Source: Segatella baroniae B14 (lineage in GTDB: Bacteria; Bacteroidota; Bacteroidia; Bacteroidales; Bacteroidaceae). From it: 64,000 bases of DNA. The stretch covers positions 255,501 through 319,500 of the forward strand of contig NZ_CP091799.1 in the NCBI RefSeq assembly GCF_022024235.1, given 5' to 3'. The notes under the pieces are model-generated. The model was given only the letters and a program-made list of their open reading frames with translations. It searched no databases and was not told the origin of the DNA. The position numbers and the translations under genes are program-made. Of this stretch, positions 24,098-32,481 are shown one piece after another. Positions within the stretch are counted from its first letter, which is position 1, and every line of letters starts with the position of its first letter.

Positions 24098-25009
24098 ATG
24101 CCTACAAAAATGGATTTATATATCAACGAGGCCAACGATTATGCCCGTGATATCGGGGCTCCTGTATGGCATCCGCATGTTTCGGTCATCCATTATGATG
24201 AACTGGGTGCGATTCGTCATACATTGAATCGTTATAATGTCTATGGACTATTCTTACAGAGTGAGTTTCCAGAGAACCTCACCTATGGTATTGGTCGATA
24301 TCATGATGCTGGTGGCTCATTATTGGCACTCTCGCCTGGGCAGATTGGTGGTAAGCACGATGATGGAACGAGGCGGCAGTACAATGGGTGGGTTCTACTG
24401 TTTGATACCCACTTCATTCAAGGTTCAGAGATAGAGCGCAGATTAGCAGATTATCATTTCTTCTCTTATAATGCCAACGAGGCCTTATTTCTAACAGAAC
24501 AAGAAAAGAATGTGTTGTCAGGTTTGATGGCTAATGTGAGAGAGGAACTAAAGGCGCATGGAAACGACGATGTCCATGATGACATTATTCGCGATTATAT
24601 ACTCTTAATTCTCGACTATTGCCGACGTTTTTACATCCGTCAGTTCAAGGAGATGACTACAGAGGGAGGTGATATCCTCAGTCGATTTCAGCAGGTGCTC
24701 ATCAATTATTACGACACGGGTAGGCAATTGAAGGATGGACTCCCAAGTGTGAGATACTGTGCCAGTCAACTGTGCCTTTCTGCAGGCTATTTTGGTGACA
24801 TCGTACGTGAGGCTCTGGGTGAGAGTCCTAAGGACTATATTCACGGCTTCATAGTGATGAAGGCTAAGAATCTTCTTCTCAGTGGTATGCAAGTAACACA
24901 GGTGTCAGAGCAGTTGGGTTTTGAATATCCCACCCATTTCACCCGTTTGTTTAAACAGATGACAGGGCAGACGCCTTCGCAGTTTTATGCTGAGCAACGA
25001 AAAAAATAA
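24098..25009 (+). CDS. AraC-family transcriptional regulator
   Basis: The protein has 303 residues. The carboxy-terminal ~100 residues form the double helix-turn-helix: VRYCASQLCLSAGYFGDIVRE and VTQVSEQLGFEYPTHFTRLFKQ, followed by GQTPSQF. The amino-terminal part is a cupin-like sensor domain with aromatic residues. Start may be 24110 (MDLYINEAN) instead. It probably controls the hydrolase genes just downstream, which are transcribed in the same direction from a separate promoter at 25073. Confidence 0.88.
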   Translation: MPTKMDLYINEANDYARDIGAPVWHPHVSVIHYDELGAIRHTLNRYNVYGLFLQSEFPENLTYGIGRYHDAGGSLLALSPGQIGGKHDDGTRRQYNGWVLLFDTHFIQGSEIERRLADYHFFSYNANEALFLTEQEKNVLSGLMANVREELKAHGNDDVHDDIIRDYILLILDYCRRFYIRQFKEMTTEGGDILSRFQQVLINYYDTGRQLKDGLPSVRYCASQLCLSAGYFGDIVREALGESPKDYIHGFIVMKAKNLLLSGMQVTQVSEQLGFEYPTHFTRLFKQMTGQTPSQFYAEQRKK

Positions 25010-25072
25010 CGATACCTTAATTTGGGTAAATATATCCGCAATCCGTATAACAGGGTTGCGTTTTTTTCGTTG

Positions 25073-25080
25073 TACATTTG
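25073..25080 (+). promoter_or_regulatory. -7 element of the hydrolase operon
   Basis: TACATTTG matches TAnnTTTG, 56 bases before the ATG at 25136. A TTG lies about 15 bases upstream, closer than usual. Confidence 0.45.
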
Positions 25081-25135
25081 CATTATAATTAAATGAATAG
25101 ATAATGAACGGCTCAAGAAAAATAATCTTGGGCTG

Positions 25136-25393
25136 ATGAACGAGGGAAGTATGCTATTCGACCATGGCGTCAATGGACGAATTGAATATTCCACCATCGA
25201 CGAACTAAAATCGTTTCTGAAAGGCGGACAGGGGCGCATCAGTATAAAACTATATGTACTTGAAACTACTGGCGTTAAGAATGTCTCTGTAGCAGACCAA
25301 AAAGGGAAACGATATGCGCTGAATGGTGCAGAGGTGAAACAGGTGCCTGCAAGGGGAATGTATATCAACAATGGAAAAAAATATATCAAATGA
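25136..25393 (+). CDS. Small ORF with a T9SS-tail-like carboxy end, coupled to the hydrolase
   Basis: The frame has 85 residues without a signal peptide. Its end (GKRYALNGAEVKQVPARGMY and INNGKKYIK) resembles the GxxVxxPxKGIYIxNGKKxxK endings of Bacteroidetes secreted proteins. The stop overlaps the hydrolase start (ATGA at 25390). It may be the 3' end of a former larger gene that still supplies translational coupling. Function unknown. Confidence 0.4.
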   Translation: MNEGSMLFDHGVNGRIEYSTIDELKSFLKGGQGRISIKLYVLETTGVKNVSVADQKGKRYALNGAEVKQVPARGMYINNGKKYIK

Positions 25394-26517
25394 AAAAGAT
25401 AATGATGGTATTAATGCTGCTTAGCGGGATGCAGGCAGCTTGCATTGGCAAAAATCAAACTACAGTTAACTGTATGAAACAAAAATTGGCATTAACACAA
25501 AAGTGGGACAAGGTTTTTCCCTTGAGTGAGAACGTGAATCATAAAAAGGTGATATTTGAGACTCAGTATGGATTAATCTTGGCAGCAGACCTTTATACGC
25601 CTAAAGGTGTTGAGGGTAAATTGGCAGCTATCGCTGTTAGTGGTCCCTTTGGAGCTACAAAGGAGCAGTCTAGCGGACTTTATGCCATGAAGATGGCAGA
25701 GCGCGGTTTCGTGGCTTTAGCTTTTGACCCTTCCTATACAGGGGAGAGTAGCGGCGAACCTCGTCGTACAGCATCCCCAGATATCAATACAGAAGACTTT
25801 ATGGCGGCTGTTGATTTCCTTTCAAAACAGGATTTTGTTGATGCTGATCGTATAGGCGTTATAGGTATCTGTGGTTGGGGAGGTATTGCCCTCAATGCTG
25901 CAGCAGCGGATACACGTATTAAGGCTACAGTGGTTAGCACCATGTATGACTTGTCTCGTACTGCGGGCAATGGCTATTTCGATAGCGAGGACAAAGAAGA
26001 GACACGTAACAATATGCGCGAGACGGTGAGCCGACAGCGTCTTATTGACCCTATGGCAATGGCTGGGGGGGTGGTAAATCCTCTACCGAAGGACGCTCCC
26101 CAGTTTGTGAAAGATTACTACGACTATTATATTACGCCACGTGGCTATCACAAGCGTAGCGGTAACTCAAATGATGGTTGGCGTGCCATAGGTATCCAAG
26201 CTTACTCGAATGCTCGTTTCCTCTATTATATTAATGAGATTCGTTCTGCCGTCCTCGTGATGCATGGTGAGAAAGCTCATTCTCGTTATATGGGCGAGGC
26301 TGCTTACCATTATATGGTGGATGGCAAGGCTGAGGGGTACAAGGTGGTAGGTAAGCCTAATCCTAACCCTAATAATAAAGAATTGCTTATTGTTCCTGGT
26401 GCCTCTCATTGTGATCTCTATGATGGTGGCTATACCGATTTGGAGGGTAAGGGTAAACCAAAAAATCTTATTCCTTGGGATAAATTGGCCTCCTTTTTTA
26501 CCAAGAATTTAAAGTGA
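25390..26517 (+). CDS. Exported alpha/beta hydrolase (dienelactone hydrolase-like)
   Basis: The protein has 375 residues with a signal peptide (MKKIMMVLMLLSGMQAAC); the Cys at residue 17 could be lipidated, although the lipobox is weak. The fold is alpha/beta hydrolase: YTPKG and AVSGPFG near the oxyanion region, GVIGICGWGG as the nucleophile elbow with Cys in place of Ser (as in dienelactone hydrolases), and PGASHCDLYD with the catalytic His. The Cys nucleophile suggests an esterase or lactonase substrate but does not identify it. Downstream of the AraC gene; likely controlled by it. Confidence 0.78.
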   Translation: MKKIMMVLMLLSGMQAACIGKNQTTVNCMKQKLALTQKWDKVFPLSENVNHKKVIFETQYGLILAADLYTPKGVEGKLAAIAVSGPFGATKEQSSGLYAMKMAERGFVALAFDPSYTGESSGEPRRTASPDINTEDFMAAVDFLSKQDFVDADRIGVIGICGWGGIALNAAAADTRIKATVVSTMYDLSRTAGNGYFDSEDKEETRNNMRETVSRQRLIDPMAMAGGVVNPLPKDAPQFVKDYYDYYITPRGYHKRSGNSNDGWRAIGIQAYSNARFLYYINEIRSAVLVMHGEKAHSRYMGEAAYHYMVDGKAEGYKVVGKPNPNPNNKELLIVPGASHCDLYDGGYTDLEGKGKPKNLIPWDKLASFFTKNLK

Positions 26518-26624
26518 TACGATACGAATTTAGGACTGACTATTTGGTATCTTGTTGCTACATTTTACCCTTTTTTCCAACAACCCCATAGCTAATGATA
26601 GGTTAAAACTTACATTTGAGCTGA
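26518..26624. other. Intergenic stretch after the hydrolase
   Basis: A short A/T-rich stretch with no gene and no clear terminator. It leads into the palindromic element at 26625. Confidence 0.4.
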
Positions 26625-26722
26625 CTAACATTATGCTTTCATAGCATAAACACTATGTTTTTACTCCATAAACATAATGTTTTTACCCCACAAACATTAT
26701 GTTTATGCTATGCTTTTGTTAG
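26625..26722. repeat. 97-bp palindromic element with internal repeats
   Basis: The ends CTAACA...ATAGCATAAACA and TGTTTATGCTAT...TGTTAG are inverted copies. Inside are three units of roughly 22 bases, each with AAACAnnATGTTT palindromes separated by TTACTCC or TTACCCC. It could fold into one long hairpin or serve as a cluster of operator sites. No coding frame. Confidence 0.65.
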
Positions 26723-26789
26723 ATTAATAAATGGATGATAGGTAATTAGTTGATAGTCAGATAGATATGGCTTGTTATAAAAAATCCAT

Positions 26790-26851
26790 ATTTGAAGCAT
26801 TCTAGCATTGCAATAACAAATACGCAAAATACAAGACGGTTCATGTCAATA
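26790..26851. repeat. Dispersed intergenic repeat, first copy
   Basis: The 33 bases 26819-26851 are found inverted at 62442-62474 with two mismatches (CAAATACGCAAA, TACAAGACGG and ATGTCAA shared), and the ~30 bases next to them are also related. Function unknown. Confidence 0.75.
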
Positions 26852-26931
26852 AAATATCATTGATTTATAAGAAAAGTTTGTAAGTTTATAGATAATTCTG
26901 TAAATTTGCTATCTAAATAATCAATTAAAGT

Positions 26932-27570
26932 ATGTTTATGAAGAAACTGTTTGTATTATTATATGTGTTAATGAACACTCTTTTTGTTTCTGCACAGAGT
27001 ATTCGTGGCTTTTGGCTGAATATGCCAGATAATCAGATGCCTCATTTTAATAAAAATCTACGTCAGGAATTTCTGGATTTTAAGGATATGAAATTAAAAG
27101 CGAGTGTAGATAATTTATTTCATGGCGAAAGTCATATGGACAGTTTGACTTCTGATTATTTACTTCTTCAAGTAGATACTTCAACGACAGTAGAAATGAA
27201 GGTTCTTCCTTATCAGTCCGATTCAATCTTGTGTATGGTAACTACTTATTCTGGACCAGCACAAGATAGTAAGGTAGAGTTTTATGATTATTCGTGGAAT
27301 AGAATTTCTTTAGAAAAGCCATTTGGTGGTTATGATTTACAAGAGATTCCAATGTCGCTCTTTAGTAAACCAGATACAATGAGTCAAAGTACTTATTCTG
27401 AGTTGACGAAAAAGATAGAACCACTTATGTGTTATGCTAAACTATCTCCTTCAGATTATACAATTTCCTTTAGTCTCTCTTTGCCTATGATGAAACAGGA
27501 GGATAAAAAGGGCTTAGAAGCAATTATATTGCAAAGAAAATTTAAATGGACTGGCAAAATGTTTAACTAA
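26932..27570 (+). CDS. DUF3256 family exported protein
   Basis: The protein has 212 residues with a signal peptide (cleavage after VSAQ, about residue 22). The mature part contains IRGFWLNMPDNQMP, HMDSLTSDYLLLQVD and KIEPLMCYAKLSPSDYTI, in keeping with DUF3256, a Bacteroidetes family of unknown function. It lies alone between the palindromic element and the nucleoside transporter operon. The start could also be 26938 (MKKLF). Confidence 0.7.
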   Translation: MFMKKLFVLLYVLMNTLFVSAQSIRGFWLNMPDNQMPHFNKNLRQEFLDFKDMKLKASVDNLFHGESHMDSLTSDYLLLQVDTSTTVEMKVLPYQSDSILCMVTTYSGPAQDSKVEFYDYSWNRISLEKPFGGYDLQEIPMSLFSKPDTMSQSTYSELTKKIEPLMCYAKLSPSDYTISFSLSLPMMKQEDKKGLEAIILQRKFKWTGKMFN

Positions 27571-27755
27571 TGTTATAACAATACATTTTTTTATCGAAAA
27601 TGTTTGCAAGATAAGAAAAATATCGTAAATTTGCATCGTGTTTTTCATGGTATTAGATTATTAAGGTTAATAAAGATTGGTTGTCGTGAGACAATCAATT
27701 TTTTTTTGTGTATAATCAACTTCAATTTTTGAACACTAAAAAAAGTTTCATTTTT

Positions 27756-27786
27756 TTTGTTTTGTCTTCAATTTGCAGTATCTTTG
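27756..27786 (+). promoter_or_regulatory. Promoter of the transporter-rsmE-ABC operon
   Basis: TTTG at 27756-27759, a 19-base spacer, and TATCTTTG at 27779-27786; ATG at 27814. A canonical Bacteroidetes promoter. Confidence 0.8.
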
Positions 27787-27813
27787 CATGGTATATGCAA
27801 ATAAAAAAATAAA

Positions 27814-29133
27814 ATGAATTTAAAATTTCGCCTTGCCCTAATGAACTTCCTAGAATTTGCAGTTTGGGGTGCGTATCTTACTTGTATGGGTAATTACCTT
27901 GGAACTGTAGGTCTTGGAGATAAAATATCTTGGTTCTATTCTATTCAGGGTCTAGTATCAATTTTTATGCCTACTATCATGGGTATTGTTGCAGATAAAT
28001 GGATACAACCACAACGACTTTTGGGATTGTGTCATTTATTTGCGGGTTTCTTTATGTTGTGTTTATGGTTTATTGGTTGGCAAACATTAGAAGGACAAGA
28101 AATAGCAAATAAGAGCCTTTTTATTGCCATTTATACGCTGAGTGTCGCTTTTTATATGCCTACATTAGCGTTATCTAATACAGCAGCATTCTCTATCCTG
28201 AAGAGTCATGGCTTAGATACGGTATCAGATTTCCCTCCTATTCGTGTATTAGGAACTATTGGTTTTATTGTAACCATGTGGTTTGTTAATTGTGCTGTTT
28301 GGGATGGTCATGGACTTTCTTTTACTTTTGCTGAAAACGCCTTTAAATTTCAATATACTTATAATCAATTTCTTGTTTCTGGTATATTGAGTGTTGTATT
28401 GTTTATTTATTGTTATTCTCTTCCAGTTTGTCCTATCGTTAAGCGTGAAAAGAAACAGTCTCTTATGGAAGTTTTAGGCTTAGATGCTTTTAGCCTTTTT
28501 AAGTCTCGTAGAATGGCATTGTTTTTTGTTTTCTCGGCTTTGTTAGGTATGTCTCTGCAAGTAACAAACAGTTTTGCAGGACCTTTTATAACAAGTTTTA
28601 AGGCTAGTATTGATCCTATCATATCATCCTCATTTGCAGCTAATAATGCTACATTGTTAACTTCAATTTCTCAGATTAGTGAGGCTCTTTGCATCTTGAT
28701 GATTCCTTTCTTTTTGCGTCGATATGGAATCAAAACAGTTATGCTCATTTCTATGTTTGCATGGGTATTTCGATTCGGATTCTTTGGAATTGGTAATCCT
28801 ACTATGCCAGGAGTTCTTCTCTTCATTCTCAGTTGTATTGTTTATGGTGTCGCTTTCGATTTCTTTAATGTATCGGGTGGCTTGTTTGTCGATCGTGAAT
28901 GTAGTGAAGATATTAGGGCTTCAGCACAAGGTCTTTTTATGTTAATGACTAATGGTCTTGGAGCATCAATTGGTACAATTATCGCTGGTATGATTGTTAA
29001 TTCTCATTGTCAGTGGACAGATAATGGATTCCTCGTGGGTGATTGGCAGTCTTGCTGGTTCATTTTTGCAGGGTATGCTCTTGTTGTAGCAGTTCTTTTT
29101 GCATTTATGTTCAGTTCTCCTAAGAAGCAATAG
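27814..29133 (+). CDS. Nucleoside:proton symporter (NupG/XapB-like MFS)
   Basis: The protein has 439 residues with about 12 membrane helices. The start LKFRLALMNFLEFAVWGAYL and the later GIVADKWIQPQR and YGVAFDFFNVSGGLFVDR match the nucleoside:H+ symporter family (PF03825). It imports nucleosides across the inner membrane. First gene of an operon; the next starts four bases after its stop. Confidence 0.88.
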   Translation: MNLKFRLALMNFLEFAVWGAYLTCMGNYLGTVGLGDKISWFYSIQGLVSIFMPTIMGIVADKWIQPQRLLGLCHLFAGFFMLCLWFIGWQTLEGQEIANKSLFIAIYTLSVAFYMPTLALSNTAAFSILKSHGLDTVSDFPPIRVLGTIGFIVTMWFVNCAVWDGHGLSFTFAENAFKFQYTYNQFLVSGILSVVLFIYCYSLPVCPIVKREKKQSLMEVLGLDAFSLFKSRRMALFFVFSALLGMSLQVTNSFAGPFITSFKASIDPIISSSFAANNATLLTSISQISEALCILMIPFFLRRYGIKTVMLISMFAWVFRFGFFGIGNPTMPGVLLFILSCIVYGVAFDFFNVSGGLFVDRECSEDIRASAQGLFMLMTNGLGASIGTIIAGMIVNSHCQWTDNGFLVGDWQSCWFIFAGYALVVAVLFAFMFSSPKKQ

Positions 29134-29137
29134 GCAT

Positions 29138-29698
29138 ATGGATTTACCTTCTAAAATAGAATTAAAATATTGGTATATATCAGAAGTCGTAGGCGTTGAC
29201 GCTACCGGTGTTATTATCCTCGTTAATCAAGAAGAAACCAAGCAATTATCGATTACTTGTAATCAATCTGATTGTAAGGAAATTCAACTTCTTAACAGTG
29301 AGGGGAATGAAGCCGAACGACGTTTACCAAGTGTGTTTGCAAAAGTATTAGCACAATTTTCTGATGCTCATTTTTATGTTTTGATTCATGGTATTGTTGA
29401 TGGTGAATATAAAGTAGTGTTAGTTAATTCTGAAACATTGGATATGGTGCCAATTAGGGCAGCTGATGCTATTATCTTGGCTTTAGCTTCTCATTTAAGG
29501 ATATATATAGGTGAAGAGCTAATGAAGCAGCAACAGGTTGATTTTGATCCTTTTTCTAGTTCGATGAGAATGCCGATAAACGGAATAAGTGACAGTATGT
29601 TGCAACAAGCTTTAAATAAAGCAATTGCTGCAGAAGATTATGAAATGGCCTCACATATTCGAGATGAAGTTAACCGAAGAAAGCATTTATCTAAATAA
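29138..29698 (+). CDS. Bifunctional nuclease family protein with UVR motif
   Basis: The protein has 186 residues. Residues about 10-135 form the DUF151/BFN domain (RRLPSVFAKVLAQFSDAHFY, VPIRAADAIILALASHL). A UvrB/UvrC-type helix pair follows (LQQALNKAIAAEDYEMASHI and RDEV), typical of Bacteroidetes members. The nuclease activity described for plant homologues is not proven here. ATG at 29138 fits the domain start; the longer frame lies in the transporter gene. Confidence 0.85.
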   Translation: MDLPSKIELKYWYISEVVGVDATGVIILVNQEETKQLSITCNQSDCKEIQLLNSEGNEAERRLPSVFAKVLAQFSDAHFYVLIHGIVDGEYKVVLVNSETLDMVPIRAADAIILALASHLRIYIGEELMKQQQVDFDPFSSSMRMPINGISDSMLQQALNKAIAAEDYEMASHIRDEVNRRKHLSK

Positions 29699-29709
29699 TT
29701 GTTTGGGAA

Positions 29710-30441
29710 ATGAAAGAAGTCAGATATTTCTATGTTCCAGATGCTTGCCATCGTGATGAACTTCCTGTAGATGAAGCTAATCATGCTTTGAGAGTATTGC
29801 GTTTACAAAGTGGAGATCAAATGTTCTTGATGGATGGTAATGGTGCTTTTTATGAAGCTGAGGTGACTTTGGCTTCATCTAAGCATTGTCATTACCGTAT
29901 CACTAATACGCTTGTTCAGGAAAAGGCATGGAAAGGTAAAATACATTTGGGCATAGCTCCAACAAAGATGATGGAGCGAATAGAATGGATGGCAGAGAAG
30001 TCTACTGAAATAGGCATAGATGAATTCTCTTTTCTTCATTGTAAGTTTTCTGAGCGTAAGGTTCTCAAAAAGGAGAGAATAGAGAAAATTGTTGTGTCGG
30101 CTATGAAGCAAAGTCGCAAGCCTTGGATGCCAGTAGTTCATGAAATGACTGCTTTCCGTGATTTTATTGATGCGCACACGACAGGGCACCGTTATATCTG
30201 TCATTGTTATAATGAAATAGAGAAAAAAGATCTGTATACGGAGCTTTTGCTGTTGGCTAAAGATGAGGCTGTGCCTGAGGTTACGATTTTAGTAGGACCG
30301 GAAGGTGATTTTTCGATAGATGAAGTTAATTATGCTTTGTCACAGGGCTTTGAATCAGTATCATTAGGTAATGCAAGACTTAGAACAGAAACTGCTGGCT
30401 TGTCTGGTGTAATGATGGCTCAATTGGCTATGCGAAAATAA
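29710..30441 (+). CDS. rsmE: 16S rRNA (uracil-1498-N3)-methyltransferase
   Basis: RsmE methylates N3 of U1498 in 16S rRNA. The 243-residue protein has a PUA-like amino-terminal domain (HALRVLRLQSGDQMFLMDGNG) and a SPOUT-fold methyltransferase domain with the knot region GPEGDFSIDEVNYA and SLGNARLRTETA. Eleven bases after the BFN gene. Confidence 0.93.
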   Translation: MKEVRYFYVPDACHRDELPVDEANHALRVLRLQSGDQMFLMDGNGAFYEAEVTLASSKHCHYRITNTLVQEKAWKGKIHLGIAPTKMMERIEWMAEKSTEIGIDEFSFLHCKFSERKVLKKERIEKIVVSAMKQSRKPWMPVVHEMTAFRDFIDAHTTGHRYICHCYNEIEKKDLYTELLLLAKDEAVPEVTILVGPEGDFSIDEVNYALSQGFESVSLGNARLRTETAGLSGVMMAQLAMRK

Positions 30442-30459
30442 TTTTTAAGGTTGTGGTTC

Positions 30460-31833
30460 ATGATTAAATTTTCTCATATCATTGTTTTATCTTTTCTATT
30501 GGTTTCACTTGTCATGAGTTCTTGCTCAAGTGATGATTATATCAATTCAATACCAAAGGAAAGTACGGCTCTTTTATCTTTGGATATTCCTCAATTGGCT
30601 AATTCTGAAGGTATGCTTGGTAAGCAGAATAACATTTTAAAGTCGCTATTTCATATAGATGATGTTAGCCATAGTGGACTGGATGTCGAAGAAAAAGTCT
30701 ATATGTTTGAATCTTCCGAAGGTAATCTCGGTTTATGTGCTAAGGTTAATGACGAAGATGACTTAACTAATACATTTGAGAATCTAGCAAAGAAGGGTTT
30801 TTGTTCAAAGATTGTAAAACGCAGAGGTTTCCACTTTACTGTTATTAAAGATTCTTGGGTGGCTGGTTATTCAGAAAATGCTTTATTGGTTATGGGACCT
30901 GTTGTCATGTCTGCTCAAATGGATGTACAGCAAGAAATAGCCAAATATCTCAGTCAGGAAGAAGAAGAGGGTATAAAAGAATCTCCATTGTATAGTAGGT
31001 TAGATTCTATGGCGGCACCATTTGCTTTAGTTGCTCAAGCTGCTGCTCTCCCTGAAAAATTTATAGCACCTTTTACATTAGGTGCTCCTAAAGATGCGGA
31101 TGCTTCTCAAATCATGCTTGCTGCAGATATCTCTACAAAAAATCATAGTCTGATATTCCAAGGTGAGACCTTTTCATTTAATAAAAGAATAGATGATTCA
31201 CTAAAAAAAGCAATTCAAGTTTATCGTCCGATTAAAGGACAGTATGTGCATACAATGCCCTCTTCGGCCATTTTGGGAATGTTTTTGAATGTGGATGGTA
31301 CTAAATTTCTCCCTTTGATGCAGAATGACAAGGCTATGGTAGCTTTACTTGCAGGGTTGAATTCTGCAGTTGATATGGATAATATTATTCGTAGCGTAGA
31401 TGGTGATATGGCTATTGTTTCTCCAAATTATTCTTCAGATCATTTATCTTTGAGTATGAGTGCAAAACTTGCCCATGCAAAATGGTTGGATGATGTAGAT
31501 TATTGGAAACAGTCTTGTCCTAAAGGTGGTTCGATATCAGATTGGAGAAAGAATGCGTTCTATTATAGAGATGCAAAAACTTCATATTATTTTGGTGTCA
31601 CATCAGATTTGCAATACTATAGTGGAAGTAGTGCAGAATTAGCTGATCTGTCTATTCTTCCATCACCTAAGGCCATGAATAATGACTTGGTTCATTTTAT
31701 TCTAGGTAAGAAAATGGTTCTGGTAGTTAATCTTAAAGGGGTAGACGATAAGAACAATCCTTTAGCTGTTGTGTCATCGCTCATAGAACCACTTTTTGGT
31801 AAGATTAATACGCTAGTATATAGTTTAAAATAA
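30460..31833 (+). CDS. DUF4836 family lipoprotein
   Basis: The protein has 457 residues. A lipoprotein signal (VMSSCSS, Cys at about 23) is followed by IPKESTALLSLDIPQLA and other features of DUF4836, a Bacteroidales family of surface or periplasmic lipoproteins of unknown role. The start is the ATG at 30460 rather than an in-frame TTG at 30451. Its place before an ABC exporter pair could mean the three work together. Confidence 0.75.
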   Translation: MIKFSHIIVLSFLLVSLVMSSCSSDDYINSIPKESTALLSLDIPQLANSEGMLGKQNNILKSLFHIDDVSHSGLDVEEKVYMFESSEGNLGLCAKVNDEDDLTNTFENLAKKGFCSKIVKRRGFHFTVIKDSWVAGYSENALLVMGPVVMSAQMDVQQEIAKYLSQEEEEGIKESPLYSRLDSMAAPFALVAQAAALPEKFIAPFTLGAPKDADASQIMLAADISTKNHSLIFQGETFSFNKRIDDSLKKAIQVYRPIKGQYVHTMPSSAILGMFLNVDGTKFLPLMQNDKAMVALLAGLNSAVDMDNIIRSVDGDMAIVSPNYSSDHLSLSMSAKLAHAKWLDDVDYWKQSCPKGGSISDWRKNAFYYRDAKTSYYFGVTSDLQYYSGSSAELADLSILPSPKAMNNDLVHFILGKKMVLVVNLKGVDDKNNPLAVVSSLIEPLFGKINTLVYSLK

Positions 31834-31836
31834 TTC

Positions 31837-32481
31837 ATGGAAACGATTCAATTACATTCTGTCATTCCTCAAGTGTTTGCTCAGCGAACTGAATGGGAAT
31901 CTGATATATGGAATGTGGATGCCACTTTTGAGAAAGGACATCTTTATCTGGTAGAAGCAGAGAGTGGCTGTGGTAAAAGTACTTTCTGTAGTTATATTTT
32001 AGGTTATCGTCATGATCATTCGGGTACTGTTTTTTTTGATCATGATGATACAGCAAAATACTCTGTGAAGCAGTGGGTAGAGATGAGAAAGAATCATATC
32101 AGCCATTTGTTCCAAGAGTTGCGTCTGTTCCCTGAACTTACTGCTTTAGAGAATGTTCAGATTAAAAATAAAATTACAAATTTTAAGTCTGAATCTCAGA
32201 TTAAGGAGTGGTTTGACATGTTGGGAATCGCTGACAAGCTTAATGCTAAGGTCGGTAGAATGTCTTTTGGACAGCAGCAGAGGGTTGCTATGATTCGTGC
32301 ATTGGTACAACCATTTGATTTTATTCTTGCAGATGAGCCTATTAGCCACCTTGATGATAATAATTCTAGAATAATGGCTGACATAATGATGAAAGAAGCT
32401 CATGAGCAGGGAGCCGGAGTTATAGTTACCAGTATTGGTAAACATATGGACTTGAAGTACGAAAAGGTGTTTAAGTTATGA
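31837..32481 (+). CDS. ABC transporter ATP-binding protein (LolD/MacB-like)
   Basis: The protein has 214 residues with Walker A (ESGCGKST), Q-loop (HLFQELRLFPELTALENV), signature (MSFGQQQRVAM, with SFGQQ in place of LSGGQ) and Walker B (FDFILADEPISHLDD). The substrate is unknown; the FtsX-like partner suggests lipoprotein or envelope work rather than import. It overlaps the permease by four bases. Confidence 0.9.
   Translation: METIQLHSVIPQVFAQRTEWESDIWNVDATFEKGHLYLVEAESGCGKSTFCSYILGYRHDHSGTVFFDHDDTAKYSVKQWVEMRKNHISHLFQELRLFPELTALENVQIKNKITNFKSESQIKEWFDMLGIADKLNAKVGRMSFGQQQRVAMIRALVQPFDFILADEPISHLDDNNSRIMADIMMKEAHEQGAGVIVTSIGKHMDLKYEKVFKL

Noticed and set aside
26641..26722. CRISPR-like tandem units with AAACATAATGTTT
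   Set aside because: Only three units with very short, similar spacers and no cas gene; better described as a palindromic element.
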